Assembly (NCBI RefSeq): GCF_022750635.1
Contig: NZ_JAJKBG010000001.1
Location: forward strand, 248,001 to 312,000
Source of the DNA: Brevundimonas pishanensis
GTDB taxonomy: Bacteria > Pseudomonadota > Alphaproteobacteria > Caulobacterales > Caulobacteraceae
Direction of reading: 5' to 3'
Length of the DNA stretch: 64,000 bases
The position numbers were made by a program, and so were the translations under genes. The notes below the pieces were generated by a model. That model was not told where the DNA came from and ran no database searches. It saw nothing but the letters and a program-made list of their open reading frames with translations. Shown in pieces: positions 1 through 9,892 of this stretch; the stretch's first letter is position 1, and each line of letters opens with the position of its first letter.

Positions 1-41
1 CGCGCCTCGTGGAAATTCATCCGATCCGCAACCGGGGCACC

Positions 42-311
42 TTAGCGACGCAGGCCCAGCTTGGTGATCAGCGCCACGTAACGGGCGTTGTCCACCTTGT
101 TCAGGTGGTCGAGCAGACGACGACGCTGCGAGACCATCTTCAGAAGGCCGCGACGCGAGTGGTTGTCTTTTTTGTGGGTCTTGAAGTGCTCGGTCAGGTT
201 CGCGATGCGGACCGACAGGATTGCAACTTGCACTTCAGCCGAACCGGTGTCGCCTTGCGAGCGAGCGTTTTCAGCAATGACTTCAGCTTTACGGGTAGCC
301 GTGATCGACAT
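42..311 (-). CDS. rpsO: 30S ribosomal protein S15
   Basis: The 89-residue product is the usual size of bacterial S15, a primary 16S rRNA-binding protein of the small-subunit platform. The sequence is typical throughout, including the conserved region around [19 protein letters not shown] and the C-terminal RRRLLDHL segment. The ATG is preceded by GGAG at a good distance. It is the last gene of the truB-rpsO run visible here; in most bacteria pnp (polynucleotide phosphorylase) follows and would lie beyond the left edge. The gap to truB is only 11 bases, so co-transcription is likely. Identification is secure. Confidence 0.98.
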   Translation of the reverse strand: MSITATRKAEVIAENARSQGDTGSAEVQVAILSVRIANLTEHFKTHKKDNHSRRGLLKMVSQRRRLLDHLNKVDNARYVALITKLGLRR

Positions 312-322
312 CAGAGTCTCCG

Positions 323-1255
323 TTATTGGAGGTTAAATACGCGGTCTGGCGCAAGCCGACCGGCCTTGAGATTGCAGAGGCAAACCAGCGTCCCGTCCGA
401 ATAGACCGAGATCAGCCCCTCTTCCGACGACAGCCGGCTTTGGAGTTGTTCGATCTGCTGCGGCAGCAGAGCAATGGGTCGTCCCTGTCTCAGAGAGAGG
501 GCTTCCTGTTCCGTCACGGCCAGATCCGGGATGTCGTCCAGAGCGGTCGCAACAGGCAAAAGGCCTTCAGAGGCGCGGCCCTTATGCGCCAAATCCTCGA
601 GAAAATCCAGTGTGACGGCGTTCTGCACTGAAAACGTCCCCACCATCTCGCGTCGCAGAACCGAAACATGCCCCTCTGCCCCGAGGACGGCGGCAAGATC
701 TCGCGCGAGAGAACGCACATAGACGCCCTTGCCCGTGCGCATGGTGACTTCGATGTGGTCCGCATCCGGTACGTCGGTGACGGCGACTTCGTGGATCGTA
801 ACGCGACGCGATTTCAGTTCAACTTCAACGCCTTCGCGCGCGAGGTCATAGGCGCGCTCGCCGTTGACGCGGATCGCCGAGAAGGCCGGAGGGACCTGAT
901 CGATCTCTCCAACGAACTGCGGAAGCGCGGCCTTCACCTGCTCGACCGTCGGGCGCACATCGGACGTACCGATGACGGTGCCTTCACGGTCGATACTGTC
1001 GGTGGAGGTGCCCCACTCGATGACGAAGCGATAAATTTTCTGCGCGTCCATCATGAACGGCACAGTCTTGGTCGCCTCGCCCAGCGCAATCGGCAGGATT
1101 CCAGATGCCAGCGGGTCCAGCGTCCCCGCATGTCCCGCCTTCTGCGCATTGAACAGACGACGGACCTTGGTTACCGCATCGGTCGAGCCCATCTCGTAGG
1201 GCTTATCCAGACAGACCCAGCCGTTGACGATATCGCCCTTCTTGCGGCGGGCCAT
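323..1255 (-). CDS. truB: tRNA pseudouridine(55) synthase TruB
   Basis: A 310-residue enzyme that isomerises U55 in the T-loop of tRNAs. The catalytic motif [12 protein letters not shown] is at residues 41-52, with the nucleophilic Asp at 47, and the N-terminal block [14 protein letters not shown] is typical of the family. A PUA-like C-terminal part follows (about residues 240-310). The start codon overlaps the stop of rbfA as TGATG, so translation is probably coupled. It belongs to the infB-rbfA-truB-rpsO ribosome maturation cluster. Confidence 0.98.
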   Translation of the reverse strand: MARRKKGDIVNGWVCLDKPYEMGSTDAVTKVRRLFNAQKAGHAGTLDPLASGILPIALGEATKTVPFMMDAQKIYRFVIEWGTSTDSIDREGTVIGTSDVRPTVEQVKAALPQFVGEIDQVPPAFSAIRVNGERAYDLAREGVEVELKSRRVTIHEVAVTDVPDADHIEVTMRTGKGVYVRSLARDLAAVLGAEGHVSVLRREMVGTFSVQNAVTLDFLEDLAHKGRASEGLLPVATALDDIPDLAVTEQEALSLRQGRPIALLPQQIEQLQSRLSSEEGLISVYSDGTLVCLCNLKAGRLAPDRVFNLQ

Positions 1256-1707
1256 CAGTCTTCCTGTTCGTCGTCTTTGCGTTGCAGGTCCGCCTGAATG
1301 CGCGGATCGGCAAACAGCTTGTCCATCATGTTCGCGGCGTTGAAGCTCTTGTCGTGCAAGAAGCGCAGTTCCGGCGTGTATTTCATGTCGATGCGGCGGC
1401 CCAGCAGGCCGCGCACGAATTTCGAATGCTCGTTCAGTGCCTTTTCGACGTCCTCTTCGAGGCCGTTGGTGTCAGCGGTCGTAACGCCTGCGCCCAGCGG
1501 CTCGACGAAGACCGTGGCGTGGCGCAGATCAGGGCTCATGCGCACTTCGGTCACGGTCAGGGAAACGCCGGTCAGCACTTCGTCGTGGATTTCGTTTTCA
1601 CGCAGCACATCAACCAGGGCGTGGCGGATCAGCTCGCCTGCGCGCAGCTGGCGCTGGCTCGGACCTTGGGGACCACTGGCGTTGCGGGTGTGTTGTTTGC
1701 GGGCCAT
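1255..1707 (-). CDS. rbfA: ribosome-binding factor A
   Basis: A small KH-fold protein (150 residues) that helps mature the 16S rRNA 5' end in 30S subunits. The family pattern is clear: [18 protein letters not shown] near the N-terminus and [13 protein letters not shown] in the middle, followed by the [18 protein letters not shown] segment. I placed the start at the ATG at 1707 because AAGGAGG lies 8 bases upstream; a start six codons earlier would put that ribosome-binding site inside the gene. It overlaps truB by the TGATG arrangement. The acidic C-terminal tail (KDDEQED) is ordinary for alphaproteobacteria. Confidence 0.97.
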   Translation of the reverse strand: MARKQHTRNASGPQGPSQRQLRAGELIRHALVDVLRENEIHDEVLTGVSLTVTEVRMSPDLRHATVFVEPLGAGVTTADTNGLEEDVEKALNEHSKFVRGLLGRRIDMKYTPELRFLHDKSFNAANMMDKLFADPRIQADLQRKDDEQED

Positions 1708-1780
1708 GTGACCTGCCTCCTTCATCTTCGCGCCGCCGGGGATCGGACGCCGGCTGACTAACGCGAAGGGCGCGGTCTAG

Positions 1781-2470
1781 TCATTGTGGACGATCAAGTC
1801 CAGTTCGACCCTCGTTATAAGCCTCTACAGCGCGTGTCAGTTCTGCAGATACGAGTGAGCGACCAACAGGCACGCTGACACCGCCGGCATAGAGCACCGA
1901 GGCCATCCAGTGGTTGCACAGATGCACAGCGGAGAACCGCTCCGGGGAGTCCCAAAAGGTCGCGTTGGACACAGCGCTGCCCATCAACTTGGCAGCCACG
2001 GGTTCTCGCTCGGCATCCAGCGTCAGGGTCTCGAGGATACGCTTCCGAAGGGCGATGGCACCCTTTTCGTCCACGCTGAAGGCGACAGCTTCATAGGGGA
2101 AGTCTTGGCTAGCCTCGGTCTGGACCGGAATAAATCGCACCACAGAGGTCGATCCGCCGGGCGTAAACAGTGCCCTCAAACCGTCGGGGACCCGCCCGAT
2201 GATCTCGCCCTCTTCCTGATAGAAGCGGCTATCACCCCAGCCGATGAGGAACCAATCGCCCTGCCCGCTCGACGCCGTAGCCTCGGCCAATGCATCGTCA
2301 TAGGCCATAAGCAAGGCGCGCGGCACAGCCAGATCGGTGTGAAAGCCGTTGTCCAAAAGATAGAGACTGACAACCGACTGCTGCGTTCGCGGAGCAGCTT
2401 TCCAGTCCGCGCTCCACCAACCAGCCAGCCCTGCCACTAGCATCAGCAGAGCGAGGCCAAGCCAGCGCAT
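1781..2470 (-). CDS. TIGR02117/DUF2459 family protein
   Basis: A 229-residue protein with an N-terminal hydrophobic anchor (residues 2-20) and a body matching the DUF2459 (TIGR02117) family: LLDNGFHTDLAVPR and the later GWGDSRFYQE are its typical blocks. The family is found near urease genes in some bacteria, but no urease genes are present here and the biochemical role is unknown. It probably sits in the inner membrane with the domain facing the periplasm. The gene starts 3 bases after the stop of the upstream secreted protein gene, so the two are likely translated from one mRNA. Confidence 0.8.
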   Translation of the reverse strand: MRWLGLALLMLVAGLAGWWSADWKAAPRTQQSVVSLYLLDNGFHTDLAVPRALLMAYDDALAEATASSGQGDWFLIGWGDSRFYQEEGEIIGRVPDGLRALFTPGGSTSVVRFIPVQTEASQDFPYEAVAFSVDEKGAIALRKRILETLTLDAEREPVAAKLMGSAVSNATFWDSPERFSAVHLCNHWMASVLYAGGVSVPVGRSLVSAELTRAVEAYNEGRTGLDRPQ

Positions 2471-2473
2471 GAC

Positions 2474-2986
2474 TTAACGGTCCGACGGCATATCGCTCGG
2501 CGAGTTGGGCAACCCCGCCCATTCGCCGCGATAGCGGTATTTCAGGGCGACGCAGTGGCGTTTCTTGCCATCGGGCCAATGTCCGACAGCGTGGATGGTC
2601 AAGGGACGGCCCGAGCGGACGCGCCCCACCACCAGCCATGCCTCTTCCGATCCGGGGCACAGGGCGCGGCCAAGGGCGCGGCCATCCCCTTCGGGCACGA
2701 TGGCATAGACGCTTCCCCCTCGGTCTTCGGAGGGCACCACATCTTGAACACCACTGACAGACTGGGGACGGAAGTTCGCCGAGCCGCGGCTGGTGGTTGA
2801 ATACAGGCCACGCACCCGTGTCGCACCGAATAGGCCGCGCTCGATCTCCAGCGTGATGCCGCGCGTCAGTGACTGGGTCGTCCGGTCATCGGCGTCGAAC
2901 GCCAGATAGCGGACATCCGCCGCGGCACTTCCAGCCACGGCCGAAAAGGCTGTCATCGCCAGCACCGCCCAAACGCTTTTGTTCAT
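2474..2986 (-). CDS. hypothetical secreted protein
   Basis: I do not recognise this 170-residue protein. The start at the ATG at 2986 gives a clean Sec signal peptide (MNKSVWAVLAMTAFSAVAGSA) with likely cleavage at about residue 23; the frame extends 19 codons further upstream but without signal-peptide logic. The mature part is small and basic-neutral with two cysteines (in ALCPGSEEAW and KKRHCVALKY) that could form a disulfide in the periplasm. It lies directly upstream of the DUF2459 gene with a 3-base gap and just downstream of the infB terminator, so it may start its own short transcription unit. Confidence 0.65.
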   Translation of the reverse strand: MNKSVWAVLAMTAFSAVAGSAAADVRYLAFDADDRTTQSLTRGITLEIERGLFGATRVRGLYSTTSRGSANFRPQSVSGVQDVVPSEDRGGSVYAIVPEGDGRALGRALCPGSEEAWLVVGRVRSGRPLTIHAVGHWPDGKKRHCVALKYRYRGEWAGLPNSPSDMPSDR

Positions 2987-3050
2987 CACATATTCCGTCG
3001 ATATCGCCCCACCAGAACGTATCGTCTCGGCAGATGGGTGCAACCCAAAG

Positions 3051-3081
3051 AAAAAGGCGCGGTACCTTTCGATACCGCGCC
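3051..3081 (-). terminator. intrinsic terminator of infB
   Basis: Read on the minus strand, an 11-bp stem GGCGCGGTATC / GGTACCGCGCC (one G-U pair) with a GAAA tetraloop is followed by TTTTT. It begins about 30 bases after the infB stop and should end most transcripts from the rimP-nusA-infB operon before the next two genes. Confidence 0.9.
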
Positions 3082-3112
3082 CTTATTCCGATCACTTCGG
3101 AAGAGACGAACC

Positions 3113-6067
3113 CTAGTCGAGGGTGCGTTTGATCTCTTCGACGGTGAAGCACTCGATGAAGTCGCCTTCCTTGATGTCCTGGAAGCCGGCGAACTGCATG
3201 CCGCATTCCTGACCCGACGGGACTTCGTTGACTTCGTCCTTGAAGCGCTTGAGCGTGTTGAGCACGCCCAATTCCAGCACCACCACGTCGTCGCGGATGA
3301 TACGGACGCGAGCGCCCTTGCGGACCACACCTTCGGTGACACGGCAGCCGGCGATACGGCCGACCTTGGTGATGTCGAAGGCTTGCAGCACCTTGGCGTT
3401 ACCCAGGAAGGTTTCGCGTTGGATCGGTGCCAGCATGCCCGACAGCACGCCCTTAATGTCATCCAGCAGGTCGTAGATGATCGAGTAGTAACGGATCTCG
3501 ACGCCTTCGCGCTCGGCCAGATCGCGTGCTTGCTTCGAAGCACGGACGTTGAAGCCGAGGATCGGAGCACCGGCCGACTTGGCCAGGTTCACGTCGCTCT
3601 CGGTGATACCACCAGCAGCTTGCAGAACCACACGGGCGCGCACTTCGTCGGTGCCCATCTTCTCCAGCGATGCCGCTATGGCCTCGCCCGAGCCTTGGAC
3701 GTCCGACTTGATGAGGACCGGCAGTTCGCTGATCTTCTTGGTGCCCAGCTTGGCCATCATGTCAGCCAGCGACAGAGCACCACCAGCAGCCTGCGACTTA
3801 TCGCGCTTGCTACGTTGACGATATTCTACCAGCTCGCGGGCACGGGCTTCGCTTTCCACCACGGCGAAGGCATCGCCCGGGGTCGGTGCTTCGGACAGGC
3901 CGAGGATTTCGACCGGAACCGACGGACCAGCTTCGCTCAGTTGCTCGTTGCGCTCGTTCAGCAAGGCGCGAACCTTACCCCACGATGCACCAGCCACCAC
4001 GATGTCAGCACGCTTGAGCGTACCGCGCTTGACCAGAACCGTAGCCACCGGGCCACGACCCTTGTCCAGCTTGCCTTCGATGACCACACCTTCAGCCGAG
4101 CGTTCCGGGTTGGCGCGCAGTTCCAGAACTTCGGTTTGAAGCAGGATGGCGTCGGTCAGGCCCTTCAGGTTGGTGCGTTCCTTGGCCGACAGCTCCACAA
4201 TCATGGTGTCACCGCCGTAGGCTTCGGCAACGATCTCGTGTTGCAGCAGCTCGTTGATGACCTTCTGCGGATCAGCGCCCGGCTTGTCGATCTTGTTGAC
4301 GGCCACGATGATCGGAGAACCAGCAGCCTTGGCGTGCTGGATGGCTTCGATCGTCTGCGGCATCACGCCATCGTCGGCAGCCACAACCAAAACCACGATG
4401 TCGGTCACGTTCGCACCGCGAGCACGCATAGCCGAGAAGGCGGCGTGACCCGGGGTGTCCAGGAAGGTGATGCGCTGACCATCTTCCAGGCGAACCTGAT
4501 AGGCACCGATGTGCTGGGTGATGCCACCAGCTTCGCCAGCGGCGACGTCCGTGGTGCGCAGGGCATCCAGCAGCGAGGTCTTGCCGTGGTCGACGTGGCC
4601 CATGATGGCCACGACCGGAGCACGTGCTTCGGTTGCGTCGCTGTCGTCGGCTTGAGACAGGAAGCCTTCTTCAACGTCCGAGTCCGAGACGCGCTTGACG
4701 GTCATGCCGTATTCCGAGGCCACCAGTTCGGCGGTATCGGAATCGATGACGTCGTTGATCTTCATCATCAGGCCCTGACGCATCAGGAATTTGATGATGT
4801 CGACACCACGCACGGCCATACGGATAGCCAGTTCGCCAACGGTGATGACGTCAGGAATGACGACTTCGCGCGGACGGTTCGGAGCGTCGGTCGACGAGCC
4901 CTTACGTTTTTCTTTTTCACGTTCGCGAGCACGGCGGACCGAGGCCAGCGAGCGCATGCGTTCACCGGCTTCACCGTCACCGGCCACCGAGTGAATGGTC
5001 AGGCGGCCTTCGCGACGCTTGGGTTCACCACGCGTACGGCTGACGGCCTTGCTCGGGGCGTTCTCGCCGAAACGCTTCTCGCGGCTGTCGCCATCCCGAT
5101 CAGGACGGCTGAATCCTGCACCAGCGGTGCGGACCGGACGTGCCACTTCCGGCGTTGCCGGCGGTTGGTTCGGAGCGGGACGGCCACCAGGACCGGTACG
5201 CGGACCCTTGCCAGCAGCGTTCGGAGCCGGACGCGGGTTCAGCGCCGAATAACGAACAGTCTGTGCCGGACGTGCCGGACGGTCACCACCCTCGGTGCGG
5301 TTGCCACCTTGCGGACGGCTACCCTGCGGGCGGTTGCCTTGCGGACGATCCGATTGCGGACGGTCGTTGCTTTGCGGACGATCGCCAGCACCCTGGGCTT
5401 GCTCGCGAGCCGAGCGGCCGCCCAGCGAAGCGGCCGGAGCGCGGTTGCTCGGAGCCTTGGGCGTACGTTGGCCGAAGTTGACCTGCGGGCGCGGCTTCGG
5501 AGCCGGAGCAGAAGCAGCTACAGGCTTGTGAGCCTCGGCAGCCTTCGGTGCTTCAACCTTGGGCGCTTCTACCGGCTTCGGTGCCTCGACCGGCTTGGCA
5601 GCAGCCTTAGCAGCTTCGACCTTGGCGGCCTCAGCAGCGGCAGCAGCGCGTTCGGCCGCAGCCTTTTCGGCAGCAATCTTTTCAGCGGCCTGACGGCGCT
5701 CGCGTTCGGCATTGACTGCGGTTGCAGCGGCAATGGCGCGACGACGGGCCTCCATCTCCTCGGCGGACAGACCGCCTGCGTTGGATTGGCCACGCGGCGC
5801 GTTACCGCGCGGTGCATTGCCGTCGTTACGTGGGCGCGCAACATCGAAGCCCTGAGGGCGTTGATGGCCGCCGCCAGCGCCTGGACGGCGCTTGGTCTCG
5901 ACAACAACCGTCTTCGATCGGCCATGGCTGAAGCTTTGCTTCACCGTGCCGGTCGAGACCGAGCCTGCAGCCCGCGGCTTCAAAGTCAGGGGCGCGCGGG
6001 CGCCGCCTTGCGAAGGCGCATTGCTAGGGGTCTTGCCGTCGTTGGTTTTGTCGTTTTCGTCGCTCAT
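3113..6067 (-). CDS. infB: translation initiation factor IF-2
   Basis: A 984-residue GTPase that delivers initiator tRNA to the 30S subunit. The first ~400 residues are low-complexity: an Ala/Lys/Glu-rich stretch (about 105-190) and an Arg/Pro/Gln/Gly-rich stretch with repeated RPQ(S/G) units (about 220-270), as is common in alphaproteobacterial IF-2. The G domain begins with GHVDHGKTS near residue 490, with DTPGHAAF and NKID (near 590) following. Domains II-IV, including [11 protein letters not shown] and the C-terminal [10 protein letters not shown], are complete. A small IF-2 N-terminal domain ([18 protein letters not shown]) precedes the G domain. The gene lies downstream of ylxR with about 100 bases between and ends before a strong terminator. 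Confidence 0.98.
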   Translation of the reverse strand: MSDENDKTNDGKTPSNAPSQGGARAPLTLKPRAAGSVSTGTVKQSFSHGRSKTVVVETKRRPGAGGGHQRPQGFDVARPRNDGNAPRGNAPRGQSNAGGLSAEEMEARRRAIAAATAVNAERERRQAAEKIAAEKAAAERAAAAAEAAKVEAAKAAAKPVEAPKPVEAPKVEAPKAAEAHKPVAASAPAPKPRPQVNFGQRTPKAPSNRAPAASLGGRSAREQAQGAGDRPQSNDRPQSDRPQGNRPQGSRPQGGNRTEGGDRPARPAQTVRYSALNPRPAPNAAGKGPRTGPGGRPAPNQPPATPEVARPVRTAGAGFSRPDRDGDSREKRFGENAPSKAVSRTRGEPKRREGRLTIHSVAGDGEAGERMRSLASVRRAREREKEKRKGSSTDAPNRPREVVIPDVITVGELAIRMAVRGVDIIKFLMRQGLMMKINDVIDSDTAELVASEYGMTVKRVSDSDVEEGFLSQADDSDATEARAPVVAIMGHVDHGKTSLLDALRTTDVAAGEAGGITQHIGAYQVRLEDGQRITFLDTPGHAAFSAMRARGANVTDIVVLVVAADDGVMPQTIEAIQHAKAAGSPIIVAVNKIDKPGADPQKVINELLQHEIVAEAYGGDTMIVELSAKERTNLKGLTDAILLQTEVLELRANPERSAEGVVIEGKLDKGRGPVATVLVKRGTLKRADIVVAGASWGKVRALLNERNEQLSEAGPSVPVEILGLSEAPTPGDAFAVVESEARARELVEYRQRSKRDKSQAAGGALSLADMMAKLGTKKISELPVLIKSDVQGSGEAIAASLEKMGTDEVRARVVLQAAGGITESDVNLAKSAGAPILGFNVRASKQARDLAEREGVEIRYYSIIYDLLDDIKGVLSGMLAPIQRETFLGNAKVLQAFDITKVGRIAGCRVTEGVVRKGARVRIIRDDVVVLELGVLNTLKRFKDEVNEVPSGQECGMQFAGFQDIKEGDFIECFTVEEIKRTLD

Positions 6068-6174
6068 CCGGTCGCTTTACTTGTGGCGGAGAATTCCGCC
6101 TTCGTCTTTTATACCCATACACGAATACGGCCCCGCCTCCTTAACCGGAAGCTGGCCCGTATCCACCAAACCCG

Positions 6175-6849
6175 TCAGGGTTCTCCTTCAGGACCTCGAT
6201 CCCGAATGTCTTCCTCGGCGTCGCCTTGCTCGATCCGGCGCCAATCCTGAGGTTGGAGAACCCGAAAACCTGCCAAACGTTCGACTTCTTCTGTCCAACG
6301 AGCAGCGCGTCCGCCTTTCAGCAGGACGGCGTGTATCGCATTTTCCAGCCCAAGGGCCAAACTCAATTCATCCGCAGTGAATGCGCCGCACATTTTCGGC
6401 GCCGGAGCCACATGTCTGGCCATAGCTATCAGCTTATTGCGGCCATCTGCTGACCCGTCGGAAGCTTCGAGCATCCATGCGGCCTTGCCACTGCGGATCG
6501 CAGCGGCACTTTTTTCGAAACCAGAGATAAGTACGCCTTCGCGCCGGGCAAGGCCCAGTTGGTCCAAACAACGCTTAATCAGCAGTTTTTCGACCAAATC
6601 CGACAAATCTGATGCCGGTTTCAGCGGGGCCTTGGCGGCCCGCGCGAACATATTCTTCTTAACCGCCATATCGACAGAGGCGCGATCGGCCGCGACCCAA
6701 AGGCCGCGACCGGGCAGCTTGCGCGCCAAGTCGGGATAAACCGCGCTGTCCGGACCAGCGACGAAGCGGATCAGACGAGATTCATCGAGAACCTGGCGGG
6801 ACACCAGATCCTGACGCTCTCTATCGATCAGCACCTCGGGCATAGTCAT
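6175..6849 (-). CDS. ylxR: YlxR (DUF448) / L7Ae-like RNA-binding protein
   Basis: A 224-residue protein with two parts. Residues ~5-90 resemble DUF448/YlxR (SRLIRFVAGPD, then PGRGLWVAADRASVDMAVKKNMFARA). Residues ~95-190 resemble the L7Ae/L30e RNA-binding fold (LGLARREGVLISGFEKSAAAIRSG, LLKGGRAARW). This fusion is known in alphaproteobacteria. The usual N-terminal cysteine motif of YlxR is absent, the segment reading DRERQDLVSRQ. It sits between nusA (gap 18 bases) and infB, the standard place for ylxR, and probably acts on RNA during transcription or ribosome assembly. Confidence 0.88.
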   Translation of the reverse strand: MTMPEVLIDRERQDLVSRQVLDESRLIRFVAGPDSAVYPDLARKLPGRGLWVAADRASVDMAVKKNMFARAAKAPLKPASDLSDLVEKLLIKRCLDQLGLARREGVLISGFEKSAAAIRSGKAAWMLEASDGSADGRNKLIAMARHVAPAPKMCGAFTADELSLALGLENAIHAVLLKGGRAARWTEEVERLAGFRVLQPQDWRRIEQGDAEEDIRDRGPEGEP

Positions 6850-6867
6850 GAACAGCAGCGGTCCTCA

Positions 6868-8595
6868 TCACGCGTCTTGGGGTTCGTCGGTGTCGCCTTG
6901 CAGCTCCACCTCTTCGACTTCGCCTTCTTCGGCGTTGTCGTAGTACTCGCCGTCAAAGGCTTCTTCACCTTCGACTTCTTCTTCGTATTCCGGCTCGGGC
7001 TGCGGCAGTTCCGAAGCGTCGATCCAGCCAGCAGCCACGCGGGCCTGCAGGATCAGCAGTTCGGCAGCTTCCTGCGTCAGGTTGAAGCTTTCCAGCACGC
7101 CAGCCAGCTTCACGCGCTCGCCGTTACGCATTTCGTGACCACCGCGGATTTCGTCGGTTGCCAGATCAGCCAGATCTTCAACGGTCTTCACGCCACCTTC
7201 GCCGAGGGCAACGGCCATCTGCGGGGTGATGCCCGGGATTTCCAGAACACCGTCTTCGACGCCCAGCGCCTTGCGCTTGTCGTCGAGTTCGGATGCCAGA
7301 CGCTCGAGGTATTCACGAGCACGGGTTTGCAGTTCTTCGGCGGTGTCTTCGTCGAAGCCTTCGATCTCGGCGACTTCATACGCTTCGACGAACGCCAGAT
7401 CTTCCACCGTAGCGAAGCCTTCGGTCACCAGCAGCTGGGCGATGGTTTCATCGACGTCCAGAGCTTCCTGGAACAGCGAGGTGCGTTCAGCGAATTCACG
7501 CTGGCGACGCTCGGAGTCCTGGGTCTCGGTGATGATGTCGATCTGCCAGCCGGTCAGTTGCGAGGCCAGACGTACGTTCTGACCGCGACGGCCAATGGCC
7601 AGCGACAGTTGATCGTCCGGAACCACGACTTCAACGCGGTCGGCGTCTTCGTCCAGAACCACCTTGGACACTTCGGCCGGAGCCAGAGCATTCACGATGA
7701 AGGTCGGCTCGTCATCAACCCACGGGATGATGTCGATCTTCTCGCCTTGCAGCTCGGCCACAACAGCCTGAACGCGCGAGCCACGCATACCGACGCAGGC
7801 ACCGACCGGATCGATCGATGAGTCATTCGACAGCACGGCCATCTTGGCGCGCGAACCGGCGTCGCGGGCAGCGGCGCGGATTTCGATGACGCCGTCATAG
7901 ACTTCCGGCACTTCCTGGGAGAACAGCTTGGCCATGAAACCCGGATGGGCGCGCGACAGCATGACCTGAGGGCCCTTGGCCTCGGGACGGACGTCGTAGA
8001 TGTAGGTGCGGATGCGGTCGCCGATGTTGAAAACTTCACGCGGGATCGACTGATCGCGGCGCATGATGCCTTCGCCACGGCCCAGATCGACGATCGTGTT
8101 GCCGTATTCGACGCGCTTGACCGTGCCGTTGACGATCTCGCCCACGCGGTCCTTGAATTCTTCGTACTGGTTGGCGCGCTCGGCTTCACGGACCTTACCG
8201 GTCACGACCTGGCGGGCCATTTGGGTTTGCACGCGGCCGAACTCGAACGGCGGCAGAACCTCGATGTATTCCTTGCCGACAACGGCTTCCGGATCGCGCT
8301 TGGCGGCGTCGCGCAGGCGAACCATGGCGCTGTCGTTGAACTCTTCGAGTTCGTCTTCCGGCTCCCAGTCATCAGCCACGATGGTGGTGTGACGGGTCAG
8401 CGAAAGCTCGCCGGTCTTGTGGTCGATCTTGGCGCGGATGTCGTGGTGCGCGCCATAGCGCGACTTGGCGCCCTTCTGGATCGCTTCTTCGATCGCGTCG
8501 ATTACGATCTCGCGGTCGATGTTCTTTTCACGCGCGACAGCATCGGCGATCGAGAGCAGTTCCAGACGGTTTGCGGAAATTCCGGTCACGGCCAT
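6868..8595 (-). CDS. nusA: transcription termination/antitermination protein NusA
   Basis: A 575-residue RNA polymerase-binding factor for pausing, termination and antitermination. The order is: N-terminal polymerase-binding domain (1-140); S1 domain (about 150-215, GEIVNGTVKRVEYGNTIVDLG); two KH domains (about 230-380, with CVGMRGSRVQAV and AIGRRGQNVRLAS); and two C-terminal helix-hairpin-helix repeats (about 395-520). It ends in a very acidic tail of some 50 residues. The start codon overlaps the stop of rimP (CATCAGG on the plus strand), which implies translational coupling. All parts are intact. Confidence 0.98.
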   Translation of the reverse strand: MAVTGISANRLELLSIADAVAREKNIDREIVIDAIEEAIQKGAKSRYGAHHDIRAKIDHKTGELSLTRHTTIVADDWEPEDELEEFNDSAMVRLRDAAKRDPEAVVGKEYIEVLPPFEFGRVQTQMARQVVTGKVREAERANQYEEFKDRVGEIVNGTVKRVEYGNTIVDLGRGEGIMRRDQSIPREVFNIGDRIRTYIYDVRPEAKGPQVMLSRAHPGFMAKLFSQEVPEVYDGVIEIRAAARDAGSRAKMAVLSNDSSIDPVGACVGMRGSRVQAVVAELQGEKIDIIPWVDDEPTFIVNALAPAEVSKVVLDEDADRVEVVVPDDQLSLAIGRRGQNVRLASQLTGWQIDIITETQDSERRQREFAERTSLFQEALDVDETIAQLLVTEGFATVEDLAFVEAYEVAEIEGFDEDTAEELQTRAREYLERLASELDDKRKALGVEDGVLEIPGITPQMAVALGEGGVKTVEDLADLATDEIRGGHEMRNGERVKLAGVLESFNLTQEAAELLILQARVAAGWIDASELPQPEPEYEEEVEGEEAFDGEYYDNAEEGEVEEVELQGDTDEPQDA

Positions 8596-9185
8596 CAGGC
8601 TTCGTCCTTGGACAGGTCAGGGTTTTGGTTATCAGGCGCACCTTCCGGCAGGCCATCATCTTCAGGCTCGCCACGGGCAGCGCGCAGGGCGGCACCACGC
8701 TTGAGCAATTCGTCGGTCAGAACCAGCTTGGCATCGGCCAGCCATTCAAACGGGATCAGGGCCGTTTCTTCTTCGCCGTCCAGATCGATAGCGACGTGAT
8801 CGCCTTCGACACCGGCAACAATGCCCTTGAAGCGTTTGCGGCCCTCGACCATGCGGTCGGTTTCCAGACGGGCTTCAAAACCTTCAAACAGGTCAAAGTC
8901 CATCAGGCGGGTCAGCGGGCGGTCGATACCCGGCGAAGAGACTTCCAGCAGATACTCGCCGGCAATCGGGTCCGAGACGTCGAGAACTTCAGAAATCGCG
9001 CGGCTCAGACGAGCGCATTCCTCGACCGAGATGTCGTTGTCCGACTTGCGTTCGGCCATGATCTGCAGACGACGACGCAGGGTGCCGCCCATCAGGCGCA
9101 CACGCACCACCGCCAGCCCTTGGCTGTCGGCGATTGGATCGATCATTTCGAGAAGAGCGCGGTCTTCTGCGGTTTTGGCCCGCAC
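8595..9185 (-). CDS. rimP: ribosome maturation factor RimP
   Basis: A 196-residue protein needed for 30S maturation, first gene of the rimP-nusA-ylxR-infB operon. The family blocks [38 protein letters not shown] and [14 protein letters not shown] are all present. I chose the GTG at 9185 because GGAGG lies 7 bases upstream and the protein then begins directly at the family N-terminus; the open frame extends 36 codons further with unrelated sequence. The C-terminal 25 residues are acidic and Pro/Asp-rich. Confidence 0.95.
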   Translation of the reverse strand: MRAKTAEDRALLEMIDPIADSQGLAVVRVRLMGGTLRRRLQIMAERKSDNDISVEECARLSRAISEVLDVSDPIAGEYLLEVSSPGIDRPLTRLMDFDLFEGFEARLETDRMVEGRKRFKGIVAGVEGDHVAIDLDGEEETALIPFEWLADAKLVLTDELLKRGAALRAARGEPEDDGLPEGAPDNQNPDLSKDEA

Positions 9186-9349
9186 GCGGAACCTCCGGAA
9201 AAACAAAAGCGACGGTCCGTCCGGGCCGCCGCTGAAACGACGCCGTTGACGTCGGTCTAACGATGTAGAGGTCCATATAGGGCAAACCCGCAACGTTGTC
9301 AGCCCTTAAAGACTTGCAGCGCTCCCTAACAGCATGCTTGTCAGCCTGC

Positions 9350-9892
9350 ATGCGAGGATTTCTGACCAGTTTTGGACTGATGGTCGGGTTCGCGGCCTTG
9401 ATGGCTGCGGGCGCGCAGATCGACGTCCCCATGCGCCCCGTACCCATGACCCTACAGTCGTTCGCCATCCTGCTGGCCGGACTGTGGTTGGGGCCGATCC
9501 GGGGAGCAGGTGCTGTGCTGTTGTATCTCGCATCTGCAGCAGTCGGGCTGCCGGTTCTGGCCGAGGGGTCTTCAGGTTTAGAGCCGTTTAGCGGCGCGAC
9601 CGCAGGCTATATCTACGCCTTCCCCGTTGCAGCGTTTTTGGCCGGACTTTTCACCCGATTGGCTGAAAAGCGGCCGTCGGTATCGGGGGCGCTCCCCTCC
9701 ATCGCGACGCTGTTTATCTTGCACCTGATCCTGCTGGGAGGGGGGACGCTGTGGCTTTCCACCCGCATAGGTTTCGCCGACGCCATGAGCGGGGGTTTCA
9801 CGCCCTTCCTGATCGGAGCGGGCGTGAAATCCGCGCTGTGCTGGCTGGTCTGGCGCGCGGATACGCGGTTCAGACGCGGCGGAACTGGATGA
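9350..9892 (+). CDS. bioY: BioY biotin transporter (S component)
   Basis: A 180-residue polytopic membrane protein of the BioY family, the substrate-binding S component of ECF-type biotin transport. Family marks are AALMAAGAQIDVPMRPVPMTLQSFAILLAGLWLG and the later GATAGYIYAFPVAAFLAG. About six hydrophobic segments are visible. Starts upstream at TTG codons (9296, 9338) are possible, but the ATG at 9350 begins just before the first membrane segment and fits the family. No bioM/bioN genes are adjacent, and I see no BioR box upstream. Its 3' end overlaps trmB on the other strand by 23 bases. Confidence 0.9.
   Translation: MRGFLTSFGLMVGFAALMAAGAQIDVPMRPVPMTLQSFAILLAGLWLGPIRGAGAVLLYLASAAVGLPVLAEGSSGLEPFSGATAGYIYAFPVAAFLAGLFTRLAEKRPSVSGALPSIATLFILHLILLGGGTLWLSTRIGFADAMSGGFTPFLIGAGVKSALCWLVWRADTRFRRGGTG

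Noticed and set aside
3038..6250. 1070-codon plus-strand frame opposite infB
   Set aside because: It is a GC-rich shadow of infB; the encoded sequence is a His/Gln/Arg-rich mixture with no domain, and infB is certain.
9186..9349. BioR operator upstream of bioY
   Set aside because: No TTATCTATAA-like palindrome is present in the gap.
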